Assembly: GCA_018241765.1 (NCBI GenBank)
Contig: JAFEDD010000044.1
Coordinates: forward strand, 1-64,000
Length of the DNA: 64,000 bases
Direction of reading: 5' to 3'
DNA from: Pseudomonadota bacterium
Lineage (GTDB): Bacteria; Pseudomonadota; Gammaproteobacteria; Burkholderiales; Casimicrobiaceae
Shown: piece by piece, positions 27,066 to 35,332 of the stretch
Layout: every line of letters begins with the position of its first letter
Position numbering within the stretch: position 1 is the first letter of the stretch
Program-made: the position numbers and the translations under genes
Notes under the pieces: model-generated
Databases searched by the model: none
Told to the model about the DNA's origin: nothing
Seen by the model: only the letters and a program-made list of their open reading frames with translations

Positions 27066-28873
27066 CTGCGCCAACCTGTCGCTCAGTCGTGTGCTCATCG
27101 TACGCGCGGGCCGTGCTCGTTGCCGCGACGTTTGCGTTGGGGTTGGGGGGCGCCGACGCCGCGTGGCGAGTTCAGTTGCTGGCGCCGGATGCGTTGCGGA
27201 CGATGATCGAGACGCACGCCGATCTGATGCGCTACCGCGACGAGGCAGGGCTTGCAGCGACGGAGGTACGGCGCTTGGCCTCGACGGCGCCGGAGCAATT
27301 GCGACAACTGCTCGCGACCGAAGGCTATTTCAACCCGGAGATCGATGTCTCGGTGACCGATGCCGCCGATGGGGTGCCTGACGTGCGCCTGGAGGTGCGC
27401 AGCGGCCCGCGTGCCAGAGTCAACGCGGTAACCTGGTCGATCGACGGCGCGATCGAGCGCACGGCCGACGCTGAGGCGCGCATCCGGGCGCTTCGCCAGG
27501 GTTGGTCGCTGCCGGTCGGTGCGTACTTCACCGAGTCGGCGTGGAGCGAGGCCAAGTCGAGCACGCTCGCCGAGCTTTGGCGCGACCGCTTCCCCGCAGC
27601 CCGGTTCGCGCGCAGCGAGGCACGCGTCGATGCCGATCAGAACACCGTTTCGGTGACGCTCGTGCTCGACAGCGGCCCGCTCTATCGCGTCGGCGACATC
27701 GCCGTGAGCGGACTCGTCACGCTGCCGCGCACCGCCGTGTTGAATCTCGCCCCGATGGCGAGGGGCACGCCCTACGCACAGCAGGATCTGCTGCGGTTTC
27801 AGGATCGGCTGCTGGCGAGCGGGCTCTTCGATGCGGCGGCGGTATCCATCGACACGTCGGGCGCGTCCCCGGAAGCGGCGAGCATTCAGGTTCAGGTTCG
27901 TGAGCGGCTGCGTCATGCGATGCGGCTCGGCGCGGGTTACAGCACGGTCGTGGGGCCTCGGCTGTCTGGCGAATACACCGACCTTCGTTTGTTCGGCTCC
28001 GACTGGCAGGGGACGTTCAGCGGAAAGCTCGCGCGTGACGATCGCAGCTTCCGGGTGGAGGTGATGTCCTACCCACATCCGGATCTCTATCGCACCATCG
28101 CCTCGGCGTCGCTTGCGCGTATCGACGTCGGTGGCGTGCAGATCGTTCAGCAACTGGCGCTTGCGGGGCGACGGCGCGACGGCGAAGCCTGGTCGGAACG
28201 CCACTACGCCGCGGTGCAGCGGGAGCAGCTGACGACCCCGCTGGGTCATGACATCAGCAGCGCGGCGACGGCCAACGTCGAGTTGCGCTGGTCGCGCGTC
28301 GATGATCTGGTCTTTCCGACGCGCGGGTACGCGCTGAGCGGTGCCGCGGCGCTTGGTGTCACCGGCGGGCCTGACGCGCGTGGGCGACTCTTTGGGCGTC
28401 TGAACGGGCGCGCGTCTTGGTTCACGGCACTCGGCGACGCGTGGTATGGTCAGGCGCGCATCGAACTTGGGCGAGTGCTCGCTCGCGATACCGCGGGTAT
28501 TCCGCAAACGCTGCTGTTTCGAACCGGTGGCGTCGATAGTGTGCGTGGCTACAGCTATCAATCGATCGGGGTGCCGCAAGGCGGCAGCGTGCCGCCCGTC
28601 GCGGTCGCGCCGCGGCCGAGCTTCATTCTGGGTGGCAGCTTTCTGGCAACGGCGAGCGTGGAGGTGGCGCGGGAAGTGCGGCCCAACTGGTTTGCCGCCG
28701 CATTCGTGGATGCGGGCGACGCTGCGGCTTCGTTGCGTCAGTTTCGTGCCGCGGTGGGCTACGGCATCGGCGCGCGCTGGCGCAGCCCGATCGGGCCGGT
28801 CCGCGTCGATCTCAGCTACGGCCAAGAGGTGCGCAAGTTGCGCCTCGATTTCGCCGTGGGGGTGACGTTCTGA
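27062..28873 (+). CDS. tamA: Translocation and assembly module TamA (Omp85 family)
   Basis: TamA is an outer-membrane Omp85 barrel that works with TamB in outer-membrane assembly and lipid transport. The 603-aa protein has a signal peptide (about 15-35, ALVAATFALGLGGADA region), POTRA repeats over the first ~270 residues (including LYRVGDIAVSGLVTLP), and a C-terminal bacterial surface antigen barrel with the Omp85 motif FRTGGVDSVRGYSY and a final aromatic residue Phe. Start TTG 27062 is uncertain; GTG 27089 is an alternative. It overlaps tamB by one base. Confidence 0.92.
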   Translation: MTAPTCRSVVCSSYARAVLVAATFALGLGGADAAWRVQLLAPDALRTMIETHADLMRYRDEAGLAATEVRRLASTAPEQLRQLLATEGYFNPEIDVSVTDAADGVPDVRLEVRSGPRARVNAVTWSIDGAIERTADAEARIRALRQGWSLPVGAYFTESAWSEAKSSTLAELWRDRFPAARFARSEARVDADQNTVSVTLVLDSGPLYRVGDIAVSGLVTLPRTAVLNLAPMARGTPYAQQDLLRFQDRLLASGLFDAAAVSIDTSGASPEAASIQVQVRERLRHAMRLGAGYSTVVGPRLSGEYTDLRLFGSDWQGTFSGKLARDDRSFRVEVMSYPHPDLYRTIASASLARIDVGGVQIVQQLALAGRRRDGEAWSERHYAAVQREQLTTPLGHDISSAATANVELRWSRVDDLVFPTRGYALSGAAALGVTGGPDARGRLFGRLNGRASWFTALGDAWYGQARIELGRVLARDTAGIPQTLLFRTGGVDSVRGYSYQSIGVPQGGSVPPVAVAPRPSFILGGSFLATASVEVAREVRPNWFAAAFVDAGDAAASLRQFRAAVGYGIGARWRSPIGPVRVDLSYGQEVRKLRLDFAVGVTF

Positions 28874-31800
28874 TGGAGCAACCCACGGCCGATCTGGCGC
28901 CGGCGCGGCCGCGGCACTTCGCCTGGTGGTGGTTGCCGGCGTCGCTGCTGTCGCCGATGCTGCTTGCGCTGCTCGTCACCGTGGTGGTCATGAGCGAAGC
29001 GGGCCAGCGATGGCTCTGGCAGCAAGCGGCCTGGGCCTCGGGTGGTCGCATCGTGGTCGTTGCGCCGAGCGGGCAGATGCAGCGTGAGTTTGCGGCCGAA
29101 CGCATCCTCCTCGCCGGCGACGATGCGAGCCTCGAACTGATTGGCGTGGCGAGTCGCGTCGATGCCGGCACCCGGTGGTGGCAACGCGACGTTCGCGTCG
29201 GTCGATTGCACGCCGATACCGTTGTCTTGACGCTGCATCCGCGAGCCGATGCGGCGCCGACGCCGGTGCCGCGCGACCTTGCGCTGCCGTTCACGCTGGC
29301 CGTCGAGCGCATCGAGATCGGCCGTCTGGAAGTGCGCGTGACCGACAAGGGCGGCGAGTCTGCGTGGCCGGCGGTGAGCGACATCGTCGCATCGCTCGAT
29401 CTGGGCGCCAGGGAGCATCGCTTCGCGTTGCAGCGCGCCGCGCTCGAACGGCTCGCCGTATCGGGCGAGGCGCAGGTCGGTGCGGCGGCGCCGATGCCGG
29501 TGCGCGGCCAGTGGCAGGCCGCGAGCCGCGTGTCGCTCGTTGATGGGGGTGACGCGACGGAGGTCAGCGTCCGGCTCATGCTCGGCGGCACCTTGGCGGC
29601 GATCGACGTCGATGGCCGCCTGGAAGCGCGCGAGCAGTCGGCCCGATTGCGCTCGGTGGTCACGCCGTTTGCGGCGTCCCCGATGAGCGCGCTCGATGCC
29701 ACTCTCACCCACTTCAACGCGGCGGCGCTGCTTGCGCGCCTGCCGCGCACCGACGTCAGCGGGACGGCTCGGGTGGCGACGGCGCAAGCGCCCTATCGCA
29801 TCGACGTCGACCTGAGCAACGCGCTGCCCGGTCGCTGGGCCGATGGGCGCGTGCCACTGGTACGCGTCGTGGCGCGCGCGGTGGGCGAAGACTCGCGTTG
29901 GCGTCTGGAGCACATCAGCGCCGCGCTCGCCGTGGGCAGCGAGGCGGCGGGCGAGATGCGTGCGAGCGGTGAATGGCAGCGCGGTGTGTGGCGCCTCGAG
30001 GGCGTGTTGTCTGCCGTGCGGCCGGATCTGCTCGCGGGAAGTGGCGTTCCTTCCGCGTCGCTCGGAGGTACGGTGAGACTGCGCGGCGAGGGCGGTGTCG
30101 GTCGCGAGCCTCTCGACATCGATTGGCAGCTTCGCGCTGATCCGCCCGCCGCGGGCCGCGCGGGCGCGGCGCCGGTATTGCCCGCGCTCGCCTCCGGCGC
30201 AACGCTCGAAGGTCGCGCTCGTTATGGTGGCGATCGCGTGCAGATCGAACCCCTCAAGCTGACGGCAGGCGCGGCGCGTGCCACGGCGAGGGCAAGCTTC
30301 GAGCGGGCGGGTGATCGCTGGGACGCAACGGCGCAGGTCGACTGGAGTGGGCTCGACGTGGCTCCGTGGCTGCCTTCGCCGTCGGTTGCCGCGCGCGATG
30401 CCGCGAGCGCGCTTCCGACCGCGTTGAGCGGGCAGGCCGCGCTTGGCGGGCGCTGGCGCGGCACGAGCGAAACGATCGACGCGCTCCATGCCGACGTCAC
30501 GCTCTCGGGCGGGCGCTGGCGCGCGGGCCCATTGCGCGGGCACGTCAATGCGCGGCTGCTCGCGCCCTGGCAGCCCGGTGGCGCGTTGCCGCGCATGGCA
30601 AGCGATGGGCGGCTGGACACGTCCGCCGCGATGCTCAACTGGCAGGGCGCGCTTGGCGACGAACGTGACCGGCTCGAATGGACGCTCGCCGCGCCGGCGT
30701 TGAGCGCGCTGCTGCCGGATGCCGCCGGTGCCGCGAGCGGCTCGGGTGTCGTCACGGGCGCTTGGAGCGCGCTCGCGACACAGTTCACGCTTCGGCTCGA
30801 CGAGGCGAGCCTGGGCGGCTGGCGAGCGGCGGCCGCGCGTGCCAGCGGCAACCTGAGCCTGCGGGCGGACGCGCCGCTGCGCGTCGATCTGGCGGTGGAG
30901 CGCCTGCGCCGGCCTGAAGGGGCGAACGGAACACAAGCGCGGCAGACGGAGATCGACGCCAAGGCATCGCTGCGGGGGACATTGGCTCGACACGACATCG
31001 AAGCGACCCTGGCCGCGGCGCATCAGGGGCGTCGCTTCGAGACGGTGATCGCCACTCGCGGAGCGCTCGCGATGCAGGGCACCACGCCGACGCAATGGCT
31101 CGCGCATAGCGATGCCGTGCGTGTGATCGAACGACTCGGCCCGACCGCTGCGCAGAGCACGTGGCTGCGCATCGAGCCGCTCTCGTGGCGCTGGCAGCGC
31201 CAGGGAGCCGACGGCGTGTGGACGATCGAACCCGGTCGCGCGAGTGTGGCCGATGTGCCCGTGGCGTGGTCGCGCATCGTGCTTGGGGCAACGGATGCGC
31301 CCGCGGTGACCGGGACGCTCGGACCGGCGCGCGTGAGCGAGCTCGCCGGTCGCTTCGGTCGCGACGATGTCCATGGTGACTTGCGCCTTGGCGGACGTTT
31401 CACGCTGCGGCTCGCCGGCACGCCTGCGGGCGAGCTGACGCTGGAGCGCACCGATGGCGATGTGCGCAGCGGCCCCGAGGAGGAGGCGCCAAGCGCCGGT
31501 CTGCGGCAACTGCAATTCACGCTCTCGCGGTCGTCGTCGGCGTGGCGGGCGAACCTCGTCGTCGATGGGGATCGCGTGGGGCGTTCGACCGTGGAACTGG
31601 AGGCGACGCCGGCGGCAGGCACGTGGCTGCCGTCGCCGGAGACGCCGATTGGCGGGCAACTGCGTCTCGATGTGCGCAACATGGCGAGCTGGAACGGCCT
31701 GATGCCGACCGCCTGGCGGCTGGGCGGCGCGCTCTCCGGCGCGGCGCGCATCGCGGGCACGCTTGGCGCACCGACCGCTCGCGGCGAGTTGCGAGCGAGC

Positions 31801-32898
31801 GAGGTGTCTTTGGCCAACGTGCTGGAAGGGGTCGACATCCGCCAGGGGCGCGCCCGCGTGGTGCTGGCCGAGGACCGGGTCGAACTGCGGGAATTCGTGG
31901 CGCAGGCAGGCGAGGGTTCGCTCAGCGTCACCGGCACCGGCACGTTGACGTCGCCGTTGCGCCTGAACGCCCGCGCGACGCTCGACCGCTTCGCCGCCGT
32001 GCGCCGTGCCGATCGATCGTTCGTGCTGAGCGGTCAGCTCGATCTCGATGCGACGCCGCAAAGTGTTGCGATCGCAGGCGAGGTCCGTGTCGATCGTGGC
32101 CGCATCGACATTTCGCGTCTCGATGCACCGCGGCTCTCCGATGATGTGATCGTCGTGCGACGCTCGGCGCCGCCGGCCGAGCGCGGCCCTCGTGTGGCCG
32201 GGCCACGGCTGGACCTGCGCGTGCGCCTCGGCAATGACGTCGTGCTCTACGGGCAGGGATTGGAGACGCGCCTCGAGGGGGAACTGCGGCTGACCGGCAG
32301 CGGTGGCGATCTCGCCGCGCGTGGAGCGATTCGTACCGGGGGCGGCAGCTATCGCGCCTACGGGCAATGGCTCACGATCGAGCGCGGCATCGTCAGCTTC
32401 GACGGCCCGATCGAACGACCGCAACTGGACATCCTGGCGCTGAAACCGAATTTCGGCGACCAGGTGGGGGTGGCGATCTCCGGCAGCACGCAGGCGCCCC
32501 GTGTGCGCCTGTATTCGAACCCGCCGCGCAGCGACACCGATGCGCTTGCGCTCCTGATGCTCGGCAATCCCTTCGATGAACTGGGGCGCGACGAGACGGC
32601 GCTCGTGCAGCAGGCGGCGCTCGCGCTGCTTGCGGGCGAGGATGGCAACGTGGCGCGCAAGTTCGGGCTCGACACCTTGTCGTTGCGACAGGATGCGAGC
32701 GCGGGAGGGGTGCGGCAGACCATCGTCAGTGTCGGCAAGCAGCTCTCCGAGCGCCTCTACGTCGGCTATGAGCAGGGGATGGCGAGCACGCTGGGCACGG
32801 TGGAGCTGATCTACCGGCTGTCACCGCGGCTGACGCTGCGCGCGCAGGCGGGGCAGGATACCGCGATCGATGGCATCTTCACGTTGCGCTGGAAGTAA
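28873..32898 (+). CDS. tamB: Translocation and assembly module TamB (DUF490, AsmA-like)
   Basis: TamB is anchored in the inner membrane and spans the periplasm as a long beta-taco groove contacting TamA. The 1341-aa protein has one N-terminal transmembrane segment (about 16-38), then more than 1000 residues of repetitive beta-rich sequence, and the C-terminal TamB domain with PRVRLYSNPPRSDTDALALL and LYVGYEQGMASTLGTVELI. Very low Lys and high Ala/Arg reflect the high GC. It is the second gene of a coupled tamA-tamB pair. Confidence 0.93.
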   Translation: MEQPTADLAPARPRHFAWWWLPASLLSPMLLALLVTVVVMSEAGQRWLWQQAAWASGGRIVVVAPSGQMQREFAAERILLAGDDASLELIGVASRVDAGTRWWQRDVRVGRLHADTVVLTLHPRADAAPTPVPRDLALPFTLAVERIEIGRLEVRVTDKGGESAWPAVSDIVASLDLGAREHRFALQRAALERLAVSGEAQVGAAAPMPVRGQWQAASRVSLVDGGDATEVSVRLMLGGTLAAIDVDGRLEAREQSARLRSVVTPFAASPMSALDATLTHFNAAALLARLPRTDVSGTARVATAQAPYRIDVDLSNALPGRWADGRVPLVRVVARAVGEDSRWRLEHISAALAVGSEAAGEMRASGEWQRGVWRLEGVLSAVRPDLLAGSGVPSASLGGTVRLRGEGGVGREPLDIDWQLRADPPAAGRAGAAPVLPALASGATLEGRARYGGDRVQIEPLKLTAGAARATARASFERAGDRWDATAQVDWSGLDVAPWLPSPSVAARDAASALPTALSGQAALGGRWRGTSETIDALHADVTLSGGRWRAGPLRGHVNARLLAPWQPGGALPRMASDGRLDTSAAMLNWQGALGDERDRLEWTLAAPALSALLPDAAGAASGSGVVTGAWSALATQFTLRLDEASLGGWRAAAARASGNLSLRADAPLRVDLAVERLRRPEGANGTQARQTEIDAKASLRGTLARHDIEATLAAAHQGRRFETVIATRGALAMQGTTPTQWLAHSDAVRVIERLGPTAAQSTWLRIEPLSWRWQRQGADGVWTIEPGRASVADVPVAWSRIVLGATDAPAVTGTLGPARVSELAGRFGRDDVHGDLRLGGRFTLRLAGTPAGELTLERTDGDVRSGPEEEAPSAGLRQLQFTLSRSSSAWRANLVVDGDRVGRSTVELEATPAAGTWLPSPETPIGGQLRLDVRNMASWNGLMPTAWRLGGALSGAARIAGTLGAPTARGELRASEVSLANVLEGVDIRQGRARVVLAEDRVELREFVAQAGEGSLSVTGTGTLTSPLRLNARATLDRFAAVRRADRSFVLSGQLDLDATPQSVAIAGEVRVDRGRIDISRLDAPRLSDDVIVVRRSAPPAERGPRVAGPRLDLRVRLGNDVVLYGQGLETRLEGELRLTGSGGDLAARGAIRTGGGSYRAYGQWLTIERGIVSFDGPIERPQLDILALKPNFGDQVGVAISGSTQAPRVRLYSNPPRSDTDALALLMLGNPFDELGRDETALVQQAALALLAGEDGNVARKFGLDTLSLRQDASAGGVRQTIVSVGKQLSERLYVGYEQGMASTLGTVELIYRLSPRLTLRAQAGQDTAIDGIFTLRWK

Positions 32899-32969
32899 TT
32901 CCATCTCCGAAGCCGAGCCGGCTTCGTTGCGTTCGCATCGCATGTCCCGGGAGGGGCGAGACGCCGCCC

Positions 32970-32975
32970 TAGAAT
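32970..32975 (+). promoter_or_regulatory. -10-like hexamer 8 nt before the thioesterase gene
   Basis: TAGAAT sits eight bases before the ATG at 32984, with no Shine-Dalgarno sequence between. This fits a near-leaderless transcript; no -35 element is apparent. Confidence 0.3.
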
Positions 32976-32983
32976 CGTTCCTC

Positions 32984-33397
32984 ATGTCGCGCGCCTCGTT
33001 CAAGCACTTTCTCGAAATCCCGACGCGCTGGATGGACAACGATGTCTACGGGCACGTCAACAACGTCGTCTATTACAGCTGGTTCGACACCGTCATCAAC
33101 GCCTACCTGATCGATGCCGGTGGGCTCGACATTCATCGGGCGCCGGTCGTCGGTTACTGCGTCGATTCCGGCTGCACGTATCGGCGCAGTTTCAGCTTTC
33201 CCGAGACCGTGCACGCCGCGCTGCGCGTGGCGCATCTGGGCACGCGTTCGGTGCGCTACGAGGTCGGGCTCTTCGGCGCCGATGACGAGGAGCCGCGTGC
33301 GAGCGGCTTCTTCGTGCATGTGTTCGTCGATCGCGCGGCCAATCGCAGCGTTGCCATTCCGCCGGCGTTGCGCGCGGCACTCGAGGCGCTGCTCTGA
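32984..33397 (+). CDS. Hot-dog fold acyl-CoA thioesterase (4HBT/YbgC-like)
   Basis: The 137-aa protein matches the 4-hydroxybenzoyl-CoA thioesterase type of hot-dog enzymes, with the diagnostic RWMDNDVYGHVNNVVYY near the N-terminus; the Asp in it is the usual catalytic residue. The substrate is unknown. Upstream in-frame ATGs at 32870 and 32942 overlap tamB or lack homology, so ATG 32984 is preferred. It converges on thyA with a 13-bp gap. Confidence 0.88.
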   Translation: MSRASFKHFLEIPTRWMDNDVYGHVNNVVYYSWFDTVINAYLIDAGGLDIHRAPVVGYCVDSGCTYRRSFSFPETVHAALRVAHLGTRSVRYEVGLFGADDEEPRASGFFVHVFVDRAANRSVAIPPALRAALEALL

Positions 33398-33410
33398 TCG
33401 AAGCGCGCCG

Positions 33411-34310
33411 TCAGACGGCGACCGGCGCCTTGATCGCGCCGTGGCTTTGGTAGCCGATGAGCTCGATGTCTTCGAAGGTGTAATCGAACACGCTTGGCGG
33501 GCGTCGACGCAACGTGAGCGTCGGTGGCGGCAGCGGCTCGCGCGAGAGCTGAAGTTGCACCTGCTCGCGATGGTTCTGGTAGATGTGACAGTCGCCGCCG
33601 GTCCAGATGAATTCGCCGACGTCGAGATCGCACTGCTGCGCGAGCATGTGGGTCAGTAGCGCGTAGCTTGCAATGTTGAAGGGGACGCCAAGAAAGAGGT
33701 CGGCGCTGCGCTGGTAGAGCTGGCAGGACAGACGTGGTCGCGGCAGCGTGTCGGCCAGTCCCTCCTGCGTGGCGCGCTCGCGGTCGCTGGCGGACACCGG
33801 GTCGGCAACGTAGAACTGAAAGAACGCATGGCAGGGCATCAGCGCCATCTTCGGCAGCGCGGCGACGTTCCATGCGGAGACGATGATGCGGCGCGAGTCG
33901 GGTTCGTGGCGCAGCAGGCGCACGACCTCCGCGATCTGGTCGATCGGTTTGCCGTCGGCGTCCGGCCACTGCCGCCACTGCACGCCGTAGACCGGCCCGA
34001 GCTCGCCGTCGGCTCCGGCCCATTCGTCCCAGATGGTGACGCCGTGCTGTTGCAGCCAGCTGGCGTTGCTCTCGCCGCGCAGAAACCAGAGCAGTTCGTA
34101 GACGATGGCCTTCCAGAACACCTTTTTCGTCGTGACGAGCGGAAAGCCCCGTTGCAGGTCGAAGCGCAGTTGCGCGCCGAAGACCGAGCGGGTGCCGGTG
34201 CCGGTGCGGTCGCCCTTGGCCAGCCCGTGCTCATGGACGTGGCGCAGCAGGTCGAGGTAGGGTTGCTCCAGCGCGGCGGTGGGAGGGGAAGACAGGGCGG
34301 GCGTCGACAT
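33411..34310 (-). CDS. thyA: Thymidylate synthase ThyA
   Basis: ThyA methylates dUMP to dTMP using methylene-tetrahydrofolate. The 299-aa protein has all core motifs: GDRTGTGT (folate/dUMP region), [10 protein letters not shown], the catalytic site [14 protein letters not shown] with Cys160, and [22 protein letters not shown]. Between FYVAD and LSCQLYQRS it carries about 22 extra residues (roughly 171-192, [14 protein letters not shown] and following) where E. coli ThyA has only two. The frame remains intact, so activity is expected. ATG 34310 is preferred; the open frame beyond runs into an intergenic repeat. Confidence 0.95.
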   Translation of the reverse strand: MSTPALSSPPTAALEQPYLDLLRHVHEHGLAKGDRTGTGTRSVFGAQLRFDLQRGFPLVTTKKVFWKAIVYELLWFLRGESNASWLQQHGVTIWDEWAGADGELGPVYGVQWRQWPDADGKPIDQIAEVVRLLRHEPDSRRIIVSAWNVAALPKMALMPCHAFFQFYVADPVSASDRERATQEGLADTLPRPRLSCQLYQRSADLFLGVPFNIASYALLTHMLAQQCDLDVGEFIWTGGDCHIYQNHREQVQLQLSREPLPPPTLTLRRRPPSVFDYTFEDIELIGYQSHGAIKAPVAV

Positions 34311-34317
34311 GTCTGGC

Positions 34318-34323
34318 AGTGTA
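34318..34323 (-). promoter_or_regulatory. -10-like hexamer 7 nt before thyA
   Basis: The minus strand reads TACACT seven bases before the thyA ATG, with no ribosome site between. Any -35 element would fall inside the palindromic repeat that begins at about 34327, so the repeat may influence thyA expression. Confidence 0.35.
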
Positions 34324-34326
34324 GTG

Positions 34327-34456
34327 ATCGCAACAACTTTCTCGCTAAATGACGTCCATGAAGGGCTTGGATCGAAAAATGGCGCATAGTCGACTTCATG
34401 GCCTTTCAAGCTCCAAGCCCGTTGTGGATGCGGCTTTCAACAAAAAGCTGTAGCGG
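34327..34456. repeat. GTCGAC-centred palindromic element, copy C
   Basis: This is an imperfect inverted repeat of about 130 bp around GTCGAC (34389-34394). The left arm reads ACAACTTT...GTCCATGAAGGGCTTGGATCGAAA towards the centre; the complement of the right arm reads ACAGCTTT...ATCCACAACGGGCTTGGAGCTTGAAA. Both arms are variants of the same sequence, which also forms the arms of the copy at 49.3 kb and the right arms of the copies at 6.7 and 19.4 kb. It lies between thyA and the CsgG-like gene, which are divergent. Confidence 0.75.
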
Positions 34457-34548
34457 TCGAAGGCACGTACGGCGAGTGACATTCCCGAGCTCCGAGTGCG
34501 TGGCCGTTCGGGTTAAATGTCGCTCCTCCTTCATTCGTTTGCACTGCC

Positions 34549-35325
34549 ATGCCGCGTCATCTGCTCCCGCTCTGCGTCGCCGCGCTCATTGCGCTCGCCT
34601 CCTGTCGGCAGACCGATCTGGGCGAAGGGGGCAGCAAGGTGTCGGGTTCGGCCGGCCCGGCGGGCGCCCAGGGCGCAGCGCCCGAACTCGTGACCTGTGA
34701 CCGACCGATCGCCACGATCGCGCTGGCCGAAAGCCCGAATGGCTACACGGTGTTGACGCAATACCAGTTGCCGCCGACGCCGCTGCCGCTGATCCGCGTG
34801 CTGATGCAGCAGTCGGGATGCTTCCGCGTCGTCGATCGCGCCGCCGGCCTGCGGGGGACGATTCGCGAGCAGGAACTGAAGGAGCAGGGCATCCTCAAAC
34901 CCGATACGGTGCCGCGCAAGGGCGAAGGCATCGGCGCCCGCATGACGCTGACGCCCTCGCTGACCTTCAGCGAGAACAACGCCGGAGGGGGCGTCGCCGC
35001 GGTGATCGGCATGATTCCTGCGTTGCGTGATTGGGCGGGTGTGGCGAGCGGCGTGAAATTCAAGGAGGCGCAGGTGGTATTGCTGTTGACCGACAACGAG
35101 ACGACGGAGCAGCTCGCGGCCGCCACCGGCGCCGCGCGGGCGACGGACCTCGGTGTCGGCGGACTGGTCATCGGTCGTGTCCTCGGAGGCGCAGCCGGCT
35201 GGGGCATCACCAACGAGGGCAAGGTGCTCGCCGCCGCGTTTCTCGACGCCCACAACAAGCTCGTCGCGCAGGCCCGTGCGCTGCCGCCTGCCCGGCGCGG
35301 CGAGGTGGCCGATGCCGGGAAGTAG
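34549..35325 (+). CDS. CsgG/HfaB-like outer-membrane lipoprotein
   Basis: The 258-aa protein has a short signal peptide with lipobox ALASC (lipidated Cys19). The body resembles the CsgG family, whose members form or feed outer-membrane secretion channels: PIATIALAES, a conserved LIRVLMQQSGCFRVVDR block, and IREQELKEQG. The Gly-rich middle (GGGVAAVIGMIPAL) and a C-terminal Gly-rich segment complete it. No curli subunit genes are nearby. It lies 7 bp ahead of a diguanylate cyclase gene and probably forms an operon with it. The family assignment is by motif recognition only. Confidence 0.65.
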   Translation: MPRHLLPLCVAALIALASCRQTDLGEGGSKVSGSAGPAGAQGAAPELVTCDRPIATIALAESPNGYTVLTQYQLPPTPLPLIRVLMQQSGCFRVVDRAAGLRGTIREQELKEQGILKPDTVPRKGEGIGARMTLTPSLTFSENNAGGGVAAVIGMIPALRDWAGVASGVKFKEAQVVLLLTDNETTEQLAAATGAARATDLGVGGLVIGRVLGGAAGWGITNEGKVLAAAFLDAHNKLVAQARALPPARRGEVADAGK

Positions 35326-35332
35326 GTCGCCC

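Noticed and set aside
28816-32424. 1202-codon open frame antisense to tamB
   Set aside because: It has Arg/Ala/His-rich composition with no recognisable domain and lies wholly opposite tamB, which has clear family features.
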